From: Dokdonella fugitiva
Lineage (GTDB): Bacteria; Pseudomonadota; Gammaproteobacteria; Xanthomonadales; Rhodanobacteraceae
Length of the DNA stretch: 64,000 nucleotides
Direction: 5' to 3'
Assembly: GCF_014138265.1 (NCBI RefSeq)
Contig: NZ_JACGXL010000001.1
Location: 752,525-816,524 of the forward strand
This document shows positions 54,088 through 64,000 of this stretch, in pieces. The position numbers were made by a program, and so were the translations under genes. The notes beneath the pieces were generated by a model. It did not search any database and was not told where the DNA came from. It saw only the letters and a program-made list of their open reading frames with translations. Within the stretch, counting starts at the first letter, position 1. Each line of letters starts with the position of its first letter.

Positions 54088-56510
54088 TGGCAGGCCTCGC
54101 ACATTTGCGGGTTCTCGAGCGAGCACACCACCGCTTCGCTGTCGCTGAAGGCCTTCGCCGGCGCCGCGCCGACGGTCGCCTTCGCGATGCGCGTCGCCGG
54201 GCGCGAACGCAGGTAATAGGTCGTCTTCAGCCCGCGCTTCCACGCGTACATGTACATGCTCGACAGCTGGCCGATGTTCGGGTTCTCGATGAACAGGTTC
54301 AGCGACTGGCTCTGGTCGATGAACGCGCCGCGGTCGGCCGCCATGTCGATGAGCGCGCGCATCGGCGTCTCCCATACCGTGCGATAGATCGTGCGCAGTT
54401 CCTCCGGCAGCGCCGCGATCGACTGCACCGAACCTTCGGCGAGCTTGATCGCGTCGCGGACCTCCGCGGTCCACAGGCCGAGGCGCTTGAGCTCGTCGAC
54501 GAGGTAGCGGTTGACCTGCAGGAAGTCGCCCGACAGCGTCTCGCGCTTGAACAGGTTCGACACCTGCGGCTCGATGCATTCGTAGCAGCCGGCGATCGAG
54601 GCGATCGTCGCGGTCGGCGCGATCGCGATCAGCAGCGAGTTGCGCAGGCCGTGCGCGCGGATATCCTCGCGCAGAACGTCCCAGCGCGCCGCGTCGCGCG
54701 GCGCGACGTTCCACGCCTCGAACTGCAGTTCACCGCGAGCGGCGCGCGTCTCCGCGAACGCCGGATGCGCGCCCTTCTCGCGCGCGAGTTCGAGCGAGGT
54801 GCGCAGCGCCCAGTAGTAGATCTCCTCCGACACGCGCGCCGACAGCTCGCGCGCGGCGGCGCCGTCGAACGGCAGGCGCAGCGCGAAGAACACGTCCTGC
54901 AGGCCCATCAGGCCAAGGCCGACCGGGCGCCAGCGCAGGTTCGACGCTCGCGCGGTGTCGATCGGGTAGAAGTTGAGGTCGATCACGCGATCGAGCTGGC
55001 GCACCGCGACCTGCACGGTGTGCGCGAGCTTGTCGAAGTCGAACGCGACGCCGTCGTGGTGTTGCGCGAGGTTGATCGAGCCGAGGTTGCAGACCGCGGT
55101 TTCGCCGTCGCTCGTGACCTCGATGATCTCGGTGCACAGATTCGACAGGTGCACGGTGTTGCCCGCGCGCGCGGTCTGGTTGCCGGCGCGATTGCACGCG
55201 TCCTTGAACGTCATCCAGCCGTTGCCGGTCTGCGCGAGCGTGCGCATCATGCGCGCGTAGAGGTCGCGCGCCTTGACGGTCTTGCGCGCCAGGCCTTGCG
55301 CCTCCGCCTGCGCGTAGGCCTGTTCGAACGCATCGCCCCAGAGGTCGGGAAGTTCCGGCACGTCCTTCGGGTCGAACAACGACCAGGCGCCGTCGGCGTC
55401 GACGCGACGCATGAACAGGTCGGGGATCCAGTTGGCGAGGTTGAGGTGATGCGTGCGGCGCGCCTCGTCGCCGGTGTTCTCGCGCAGTTCGAGGAACGCC
55501 TCGATGTCGGCGTGCCACGGCTCCAGGTAGACGCACGCGGCCCCCTTGCGCTTGCCGCCCTGGTTCACCGCGGCCACCGACGAATCGAGCGTCTTCAGCC
55601 ACGGCACGATGCCGTTGCTGAGGCCGTTGGTCGAGCGGATCAGCGAGCCCTCCGAGCGCACGCGATGCCAGGCGAGGCCGATGCCACCGGAGAACTTCGA
55701 CAGCAGCGCGACGTCGCGGTATTTGTCGTAGATCGCCTCGAGCGAATCCACGGGCGAATCGAGCAGGAAACAGCTCGACAGCTGCTCGTGGCGCGTGCCC
55801 GAATTGAACAGCGTCGGCGAACTCGGCACGTAGTCGAGGCGCGCGAACAAGCCGTACAGCTCGATCGCGTCGGCGGCTTGCTCGCTGAGCGAGCAGGCGA
55901 CGCGCAGCCAGAACTGCTGTGGTGTCTCGATCACCTGGCGCAGGGTCGGGTGCTTGAGCAGGTAGCGGTCGTACAACGTGCGCAGGCCGAAGTATTCGAA
56001 GCGGCGCGTGTGCGCCGGATCGATCGCGTCGTTGAGCTTGCGTGCGTTCGCCTCGACGAACGCGAGCACGCGCTCGTTGATGAGGCCGGCGTCGTAGCCG
56101 AGGCGGATCGACTGCGAGAACGAGTGCACGCCGAGGCCGTGCACCTCCTTGTCGACGTAGCCGGCGAGCAGGCGCGCGGCGACCTTCGAGTATTCCGGCT
56201 CTTCGGCGATGAACGACGCGGCGGTGCGGATCGACAGTTCGTCAAGCTCGCGCGTCGACGCGCCGTCATAGAGGCCCGCGATCGTCTTCAACGCGACGCG
56301 CATGGGATCGACGTCCGCAAGGCCGTCGCAGCAGCGCGTGACCGCGCGCACGATCTTGTTGAGGTCGACCGGCTCCTTCGCGCCCGATCGTTTGGTCACG
56401 AACATCGACACCGGTCCAGCGTGCGGCGCCGTGAGGCGGAAACCGGACTGCGCAGGGGACGCAGCGGGGGTCGGGACCGTGGCGGCCTCGTCGACTTCGG
56501 GGGTGGACAT
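54084..56510 (-). CDS. nrdA: Ribonucleotide reductase class I, alpha subunit
   Basis: NrdA reduces ribonucleotides to deoxyribonucleotides. From ATG 56510 (MSTPEVDEAATV), with AAGGAG 8 nt upstream, the product is 808 residues. The N-terminal ATP-cone (FVTKRSGAKEPVDLNKIVRA) gives allosteric activity control. The catalytic barrel includes SSCFLLDSPVDSLEAIYD and AVCNLGSINLAQH. The redox-active pair is at the extreme C-terminus (MCEACQ). It is the first gene of nrdA-nrdB-thioesterase. A leader of about 420 nt contains a cobalamin riboswitch and a hairpin that masks the ribosome-binding site. A B12-dependent class II reductase is thus predicted elsewhere in the genome. Confidence 0.97.
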   Translation of the reverse strand: MSTPEVDEAATVPTPAASPAQSGFRLTAPHAGPVSMFVTKRSGAKEPVDLNKIVRAVTRCCDGLADVDPMRVALKTIAGLYDGASTRELDELSIRTAASFIAEEPEYSKVAARLLAGYVDKEVHGLGVHSFSQSIRLGYDAGLINERVLAFVEANARKLNDAIDPAHTRRFEYFGLRTLYDRYLLKHPTLRQVIETPQQFWLRVACSLSEQAADAIELYGLFARLDYVPSSPTLFNSGTRHEQLSSCFLLDSPVDSLEAIYDKYRDVALLSKFSGGIGLAWHRVRSEGSLIRSTNGLSNGIVPWLKTLDSSVAAVNQGGKRKGAACVYLEPWHADIEAFLELRENTGDEARRTHHLNLANWIPDLFMRRVDADGAWSLFDPKDVPELPDLWGDAFEQAYAQAEAQGLARKTVKARDLYARMMRTLAQTGNGWMTFKDACNRAGNQTARAGNTVHLSNLCTEIIEVTSDGETAVCNLGSINLAQHHDGVAFDFDKLAHTVQVAVRQLDRVIDLNFYPIDTARASNLRWRPVGLGLMGLQDVFFALRLPFDGAAARELSARVSEEIYYWALRTSLELAREKGAHPAFAETRAARGELQFEAWNVAPRDAARWDVLREDIRAHGLRNSLLIAIAPTATIASIAGCYECIEPQVSNLFKRETLSGDFLQVNRYLVDELKRLGLWTAEVRDAIKLAEGSVQSIAALPEELRTIYRTVWETPMRALIDMAADRGAFIDQSQSLNLFIENPNIGQLSSMYMYAWKRGLKTTYYLRSRPATRIAKATVGAAPAKAFSDSEAVVCSLENPQMCEACQ

Positions 56511-56517
56511 GGCGTTA

Positions 56518-56548
56518 CTCCTTCGCGAGCGGTGGAACTCGCGAGGAG
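56518..56548 (-). promoter_or_regulatory. Shine-Dalgarno-sequestering hairpin of nrdA
   Basis: On the minus strand CTCCTCGCGAG pairs with CTCGCGAAGGAG, one bulged base, 8-nt loop. AAGGAG is the nrdA ribosome-binding site. The design matches that in front of metE: riboswitch first, anti-SD hairpin last. Confidence 0.65.
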
Positions 56549-56734
56549 AACGGCTCGGCGTTGCACGGGACGAGACGACCGTCCGTGCAGCGCCGGCCTT
56601 CGCTCCCGCGAGCGAAAGAAGACCAGCGGACGGACGCCGACGAAAGGCGGGCAGCCCGGACGGGCGCACCGACTTCCGGCCGACCCTCCCGCGAGGGCCT
56701 TCGAGCCTGCGTCGCGCCTTGTGGCGCGACGGTC

Positions 56735-56922
56735 GGGGCGGGTGTTCGGACTCGCGGGCACGAGGGGCATCCCCTCTCCTACTGGACGTCGCTTCCCGGC
56801 CGTCCTGGCGCGGTGCTGATGACGTCGTTCGTTCCCGTTCACCGTTGCGGGGCAGTTCCGGACTCGCACCGGATTCCCTCGCCGGCAGCAAGCCGGCGAC
56901 CCAGATGTTGTGCTGGGCACCT
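56735..56922 (-). ncRNA. Cobalamin riboswitch (nrdA leader)
   Basis: The minus strand has GGTGCCCAGC, AGGGAATCCGGTGCGAGTCC, GGAACTGCCCCGCAACGGTG, CGGCCGGGAAGCGACGTC and GAGTCCGAACACCCGCC, the ordered B12-riboswitch core. Between it and the start lies a further 8-bp stem (56711-56730) and then the SD hairpin. B12 control of class Ia reductase is known in some bacteria that also have class II. Confidence 0.92.
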
Positions 56923-56927
56923 TCGAC

Positions 56928-56963
56928 GAACACAAGAGTATGTGTTCAGGCCCGCATGCGCAA
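56928..56963 (-). promoter_or_regulatory. nrdA promoter overlapped by an NrdR-box-like inverted repeat
   Basis: TTGCGC (56963-56958) and TACTCT (56940-56935) are 17 bp apart. The -10 is the centre of the inverted repeat GAACACA-N6-TGTGTTC (56928-56947). The 16-bp core ACACAAGAGTATGTGT matches the outer halves of the NrdR box consensus. A second box at the usual spacing is not seen. Confidence 0.5.
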
Positions 56964-57231
56964 TGGCCGCCGCGATCCGCCTCCGCTCGACGAGGGCTTG
57001 CTCCATCGCCGGAGCACCGCGTGCCGGGAACGGGCTTGCCGGGCGATTCGCGCAATTCCGGCAACGCGACCGGTCTGCCCGATGCAAGTTTACGTCGCGC
57101 GTCGTACGTAATCCTTTCGACGCGCGTACGCCGCACGCGCATCGACAAACGACAGGGGCACGCATGCCGGCATCATCTTCTTCCGACGCCACCTCGCGGC
57201 GGCGACCCGCCACGCGAGGCGACGGCGTCGC

Positions 57232-58866
57232 GTGCTGAACGCGCAGGTCGACTTCGGAACACGGCCCGACGGCAGCAAGGCGCGCGTCGAGCAGGCCAAC
57301 CGCCTGTTGCGCGAAGGCCGTGCCGGCGAGGCGGAACGGCTGCTGCGCGAGGTGCTCGCGCGCCAGCCGCGCGACACGGCCGCGGCGATCCTGCTCGGCC
57401 GCGCACTGCTCGCCGCCAATCGCGTCGACGAAGCGGCGGAGCTGCTCGAGCGCACCGTCGCCGCGACATTCCGCGTCCCGGCCGAACTGCTGCTGCTGCG
57501 CGCGCAGGCACTGCTCGCGGCCGAACGGGTCGACGCGGCGATCCCGGCCTTCCATGAAGCGATAGCGGCGGCGCCGCACAGCGGCACCGCCGAACTCGGC
57601 CTCGCGGTCGCGTTCGGCCGGTACGGCCAGCACGAAGCCGCTGCGCTCGCCGCGCGCGGTGCGATCGGCAAGGGCGCGGACAATCCCGGCGCCCGTTTCG
57701 TGCTCGCGCGCGCGCTGTTCGACGGCGGCCATTTCGACGAAGCCGAAGCACAGTTCCGCCACGTGCTGCGCCTCTGCCCGACCCACGTGCCCGCACACAC
57801 GAACCTCGCCGAACTCGTCTGGATGCGCAGCGGCGATGCGGCGGCGGCCGCCGCCGAACTCGACGCGGCGTTGCGCGCGTCGCCGACGCTCGCCCTGCTG
57901 CGCATCGCCAAGGCGCGACTGCTCGAAAGCGCGGGGCAGATCGAACGCGGCTATTCCGCGCTCGCCGCCGGCCTCGCCGTCTCGCCGGACCAGCCCGACC
58001 TGCACCTCGCCGCCGCACAACTGGCGATCGGCTTCGATCCGCAGCGCGCGCTCGCGCACGTCGAACGCGCGCAGCGCAGCGTGGCGAACCGCAGCGACGT
58101 CATCGCCGCGCTCGCGGACACCCTGCTCGCGCTCGGTCGCGCACGCGACGTGCTCGACGTGACCGGAGAGCTGCTGCGCCGCGATCCGGACGACGGCCAC
58201 GCGATCGCGCTGCGCACGAGCGCGTGGCGCCTGCTCGGCGACGAGCGCTACCACGTCGCGTGCGACTACGGCGCGTTCGTGCGCGCGGCGATGCTCGACA
58301 CGCCGCCCGGCTGGCCCGACCTGCCCTCGTACCTGCGCGACCTCGCCGCGGCGCTGCACCGGCGCCATGCGCTCGATGCGCATGCCGTGCGACAGACCCT
58401 GCGGCACGGCACGCAGGTGTCGATCGATCCCGAGCGCGCGTCGGACCCGGCGATCCGCGCATTCGCGCACGCGATCGGAACACCGGTACGCCGTTATCTC
58501 GACGGACTCGGGCCCGGCAGCGATCCCGTGCGCCGGCGAAACACGGGCGCGTGCCGCGTCGACGACATGTGGTCGGTGCGCCTGCGCAGCAGCGGACACC
58601 ACGTGAGCCATTTCCACGGTCGGGGCTGGCTGTCGTCGGCGTGCTACGTCGAACTGCCACCCGGCATGGGCGAGCGCGACGGCGACGGCTGGCTCACGTT
58701 CGGCGAGTGCGGCGTGCCGACGCCGACCGCCCTGCCGCCCGATCACCTGCTCAGGCCCGAACCCGGCCTGCTCGTGCTGTTCCCATCGTGGATGTGGCAC
58801 GGCACGCGGCCGTTCCGCAGCACCGGCTCGCGCCTGACGATCGCGTTCGACCTCGTTCCCGCCTGA
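57232..58866 (+). CDS. TPR protein fused to a 2OG-Fe(II) oxygenase-like domain
   Basis: The product is 544 residues from GTG 57232; no ATG lies near the start and the ribosome-binding site is weak, so the N-terminus is uncertain. The first 340 residues are tandem TPR-like helices (ANRLLREGRAGEAERLLREV, LARALFDGGHFDEAEAQF). The C-terminal domain has the double-stranded beta-helix signature of the 2OG-FeII_Oxy_5 family: iron ligands in HVSHFHGRGWLSSACYVEL (His-x-His-type start) and WHGTRPF, with Arg for 2-oxoglutarate in STGSRLTIAF. Together they suggest a protein hydroxylase that recognises partners through TPRs. It is divergent to nrdA across about 300 bp with no other gene (56948-57231). Confidence 0.85.
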   Translation: MLNAQVDFGTRPDGSKARVEQANRLLREGRAGEAERLLREVLARQPRDTAAAILLGRALLAANRVDEAAELLERTVAATFRVPAELLLLRAQALLAAERVDAAIPAFHEAIAAAPHSGTAELGLAVAFGRYGQHEAAALAARGAIGKGADNPGARFVLARALFDGGHFDEAEAQFRHVLRLCPTHVPAHTNLAELVWMRSGDAAAAAAELDAALRASPTLALLRIAKARLLESAGQIERGYSALAAGLAVSPDQPDLHLAAAQLAIGFDPQRALAHVERAQRSVANRSDVIAALADTLLALGRARDVLDVTGELLRRDPDDGHAIALRTSAWRLLGDERYHVACDYGAFVRAAMLDTPPGWPDLPSYLRDLAAALHRRHALDAHAVRQTLRHGTQVSIDPERASDPAIRAFAHAIGTPVRRYLDGLGPGSDPVRRRNTGACRVDDMWSVRLRSSGHHVSHFHGRGWLSSACYVELPPGMGERDGDGWLTFGECGVPTPTALPPDHLLRPEPGLLVLFPSWMWHGTRPFRSTGSRLTIAFDLVPA

Positions 58867-58937
58867 TTCCGCGCATCGCGCCGGTTCGGGGATTCGCCTC
58901 CGAATCGCGTAGAGGCAGGAAGCAGGAGGTGCATCGC

Positions 58938-59999
58938 ATGGTCCGCTCGCTGGCTGTCGCAACCTTGCTTTCCGTCGTCGCCCTGCCCGCGCGTGCCGAC
59001 ATCCTCGTCGGCAGCTACGGCGACGGCGTGGCTCCGCAGGCGCTGCGCGCGTTCGCCGACGGCGCGAGCGGCGACGCGCTCCCGCTGCGCGTGCTCGGCG
59101 GTCCGCAGTCGACGATCGTGTCGGCGTCCGGCGGCAGCTTCGAGCCGGGCGAAGGGGTGCTCTACGTCGCCGACTTCTGGGGCCAGGCGGTTCGCGTGTT
59201 CCCCGCATACGCCGATGGCGACAGCGCACCGCTGCGCGTGCTCGACGCACCGATCCTCGGGCAGGTACGCACCGTCGCGGTCGATCCCGTGCACGGCGAG
59301 CTCGCGACGACCGCGAGCGGCTGCTGCCTGATCGGCTTCGCGCTCGATGCGAGCGGCGCCGCACCGTGGCTGCACCTGCTCGACTGGGGCGGCTCGTCGA
59401 CGAGCGTGACGCAGCTCAACTACCCGGCCTCGCTGACCTACCTCGCCGCGAGCGACGAAATCGCGCTCACCGACCGCGACATCGGATCGCCATTCGCGCC
59501 GAAGGTGCTCGTGTTCAACCGCACGGACGCCGGCAACACCGCGCCCAAGCGCGTGATCAAGGGCGATCTCACCGCCTTCGGCGGCTGGCTCGGCGGCATC
59601 GCCTGGGACGCGCAGGCGCACGTGCTGCTCGTCGCCGCGAATACGAGCCAGCCCGATGGCTCGGTGTCCGCGCGCATCCTCGCCTTCGACGACGCGGCCG
59701 ACGGCAACGTCACCCCGCTGCGCACGATCGCCGGCGCGGCGACCGGGCTGGAACTGCCGGCGGGTTCGTACCTGCTCGGCCTCGCGATCGATCCGCTGCG
59801 GCGACGCCTCGTCGCGAGCGTCAGCGCCGACACCGAAGCGGCGAACAACAAGCTGCTCGTGTTCGCGCTCGACGACGACGGCGATGTCGCGCCGTTGCAG
59901 GTGATCGCCGGCCCGCAGACCGGCTTCGAGTCGATCGGCGCGCCGATCTGGGTCCCGCCGGACGCGATCTTCGGCGACGGATTCGACGGACCCGCGTAA
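58938..59999 (+). CDS. Secreted beta-propeller-like protein with IFxDGFx C-terminal motif
   Basis: The product is 353 residues from ATG 58938, with AGGAGG about 9 nt upstream and a signal peptide ([20 protein letters not shown]). Repeating 40-50 residue blocks such as [34 protein letters not shown] and [13 protein letters not shown] suggest an NHL/YVTN-like propeller, commonly a binding scaffold in secreted proteins. No catalytic residues stand out. The last residues are [14 protein letters not shown], matching the tail of the M14 peptidase at 29937-32198 (DIIFRDGFER). It is about 70 bp after the oxygenase and 46 bp before mutS, both in the same direction. Confidence 0.75.
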   Translation: MVRSLAVATLLSVVALPARADILVGSYGDGVAPQALRAFADGASGDALPLRVLGGPQSTIVSASGGSFEPGEGVLYVADFWGQAVRVFPAYADGDSAPLRVLDAPILGQVRTVAVDPVHGELATTASGCCLIGFALDASGAAPWLHLLDWGGSSTSVTQLNYPASLTYLAASDEIALTDRDIGSPFAPKVLVFNRTDAGNTAPKRVIKGDLTAFGGWLGGIAWDAQAHVLLVAANTSQPDGSVSARILAFDDAADGNVTPLRTIAGAATGLELPAGSYLLGLAIDPLRRRLVASVSADTEAANNKLLVFALDDDGDVAPLQVIAGPQTGFESIGAPIWVPPDAIFGDGFDGPA

Positions 60000-60045
60000 G
60001 CCCGCGCACGCTAGACTATCCGGTCAGCCCGCCAGGCCGGACCGG

Positions 60046-62654
<2,609 letters not shown>

Positions 62655-62658
<4 letters not shown>

Positions 62659-64000
62659 ACCCAACCCACGCCCTCGACGCACCGGCGGCCGGAGCGGACG
62701 TCCGCGCGACGCCGGGGGTATCGGCAGCGCCCGATCGCACCGCGCCGACGCGGCATGTCCCGCACATCGATGGCTTGCGCGCACTCGCGGTGCTCGCCGT
62801 CATCGCCTATCACCTCGACGAGCGCTGGCTGCCGGGTGGCTTCGGCGGCGTCGACATCTTCTTCGCGATTTCCGGCTTCGTCGTCAGCGCCTCGGTCGGC
62901 ACGTGGAACCAGGGCGGCTTCGGCCGCTTCATCGCGTGGTTCTACGCGCGCCGGATGCAGCGCATCGTGCCGGCGCTGCTCGCCTGCCTGCTGCTCACGA
63001 CGTTCGCTTCGACGCTGTTCGTACCTGCGGCCTGGCTCAGCAGCGCGAACGAGACGACCGGGCTGTACGCGTTCTTCGGCCTCAGCAACTGGTTCCTCGC
63101 GAACCATCGCGAGAGCTATTTCTCGCCGACGATCGACTTCAATCCGTATACGCACACATGGTCGCTCGGCGTCGAGGAGCAGTTCTACCTGCTGTTTCCG
63201 CTGCTGTTCTTCGCCTGGACGCGCGGCGGCCGCTGGCGCGCGGCCTCGATGATCCTGTTCGCGGCCGCGGGCGTCGTCTCCGTTGCATGGGCGTGGCAGC
63301 TCGGCCGCGTCGATCCGGCCGCGAGCTTCTACCTGATCACGACGCGCCTGTTCGAGCTCGCCGGCGGCGTGTTGCTCTATCAGATCCTCGCGCGTCGCAC
63401 GGCGGCGATCGAAACACCGGCGCGCGCACGCGTGGCCGTCGCCGGCGCCTGGGCGTCGCTCGCGCTGGTCGTGGCCGGCCTGCTCGTGTCGAAGCCGCGC
63501 GATTTCCCGTTTCCCGGCGCATGGTTGCCCGTCTTCGGCACGCTCGGCCTGCTCGCCTTCCTGCACGAGATGCGCGGCGGCGTGCTGCAACGCGTGCTCG
63601 CCAGCCGCGGCGTCACCTATGTCGGGCGCATCTCGTACTCGCTGTACCTCTGGCATTGGCCGGTGTTCGTGCTGTTCCGCTGGACCTGCGGACTCGAATC
63701 CGCGTCGACGCGCAGCTTGGCTACTGCGCTCACGTTCGCGCTGGCCGCGGCGTCGTTCCGCTTCGTCGAGAAACCGCTGCGCTATTCGACGCGCCTGCGC
63801 GCGCTGACGCGCGTCGGTGTCGTCGCGCTCGGCATCGCGTCGGTCGGTGGCGCCTTCTGGTTGTCGACGCAGATCACCGCGGCGCGCGAATCCCTGGCGC
63901 TCGGCACGGTCACGCGCCACGCCGACGATTGGTATCCGCACGCCGTCACGACGTTGCCGGAAGTGCCCGGTTGCCGGCTCGACACGCATATCGCGATGGC
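62655..64000 (+). CDS. Acyltransferase 3 (OafA/YrhL-like), 3' end cut by window
   Basis: GTG 62655 overlaps the mutS stop and opens a frame that runs to the window edge without a stop, about 448 residues visible. After a 35-residue disordered start, the acyltransferase-3 signature [18 protein letters not shown] and the motif [16 protein letters not shown] appear, followed by about ten membrane helices and [15 protein letters not shown]. The last visible residues (EVPGCRLDT) suggest entry to a periplasmic SGNH domain. Such proteins O-acetylate surface polysaccharides or peptidoglycan-linked glycans. Translational coupling to mutS is likely accidental. Substrate unknown. Confidence 0.9.

Noticed and set aside
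56511..56933. Upstream extension of nrdA into the riboswitch region
   Set aside because: The open frame crosses the conserved cobalamin riboswitch and gives an Arg/Ser-rich sequence unlike any NrdA.

Overview
The window is GC-rich chromosomal DNA from a gammaproteobacterium. It is most consistent with the order Lysobacterales (Xanthomonadales), probably a Rhodanobacteraceae/Dokdonella-like lineage. This rests on a lexA-imuA-imuB-dnaE2 mutagenesis cassette, the tig-clpP-clpX-lon-hupB-tRNA-ppiD order, the pncC-recA-recX-alaS-csrA-tRNA-Ser order, and many large secreted proteins with PPC or DUF11-like domains. The taxon is inferred from gene content, not from a search. I see no rRNA, CRISPR array, phage or transposase gene. 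The window looks like core chromosome with a few accessory surface genes.

Layout. 0-4.3 kb: the end of a possible clan-CD peptidase-like gene, a structured leader and a secreted M4 metalloprotease, then a HEAT-repeat protein. 4.4-11.6 kb: a CHAD protein and the SOS cassette lexA-imuA-imuB-dnaE2. 11.7-17.9 kb: one giant secreted protein with ten tandem repeats and an IPTL-like C-terminal sorting tail. 18-24.5 kb: oligoribonuclease, exonuclease I, a DUF2461 protein, an MFS transporter, a secreted alpha/beta hydrolase and its partner. 24.6-32.2 kb: epmA, a membrane-anchored protein, ligA carrying an in-frame palindromic repeat insertion, a TPR-like protein and a secreted M14 carboxypeptidase. 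32.4-41.8 kb: protein quality control (ppiD, HU, lon, clpX, clpP, tig). 42-43.6 kb: seven tRNA genes. 43.7-49.9 kb: csrA, alaS, recX, recA and pncC, with a methyltransferase-DUF4214 gene wedged antisense between recX and recA. 50-56.9 kb: metE and an nrdA-nrdB-thioesterase operon, each behind its own cobalamin riboswitch. 57.2-64 kb: a TPR/2OG-oxygenase fusion, a secreted propeller-like protein, mutS and a partial acyltransferase.

How the genes work together. DNA repair is heavily represented: LexA, ImuA/ImuB/DnaE2, RecA, RecX, LigA, MutS and ExoI. The lexA promoter can be read directly. A -35/-10 pair with 17-bp spacing carries two overlapping palindromes and places transcription start at the ATG, so the lexA mRNA is probably leaderless. 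A related palindrome of the form CGWAC-N4-GTWCG lies between recX and the methyltransferase gene. MetE and NrdAB are the B12-independent alternatives to MetH and class II reductase. Both sit behind cobalamin riboswitches whose 3' ends carry hairpins that pair the Shine-Dalgarno sequence, so the cell probably shuts both off together when B12 is plentiful.

The points most worth a second look are the paired riboswitch platforms, the palindromic repeat inside ligA, a shared C-terminal motif (IFxDGFx) on two secreted proteins, the SOS-like operators, and the stacked hairpins in front of the M4 protease. Nothing here is a complete novel defence or mobile system.
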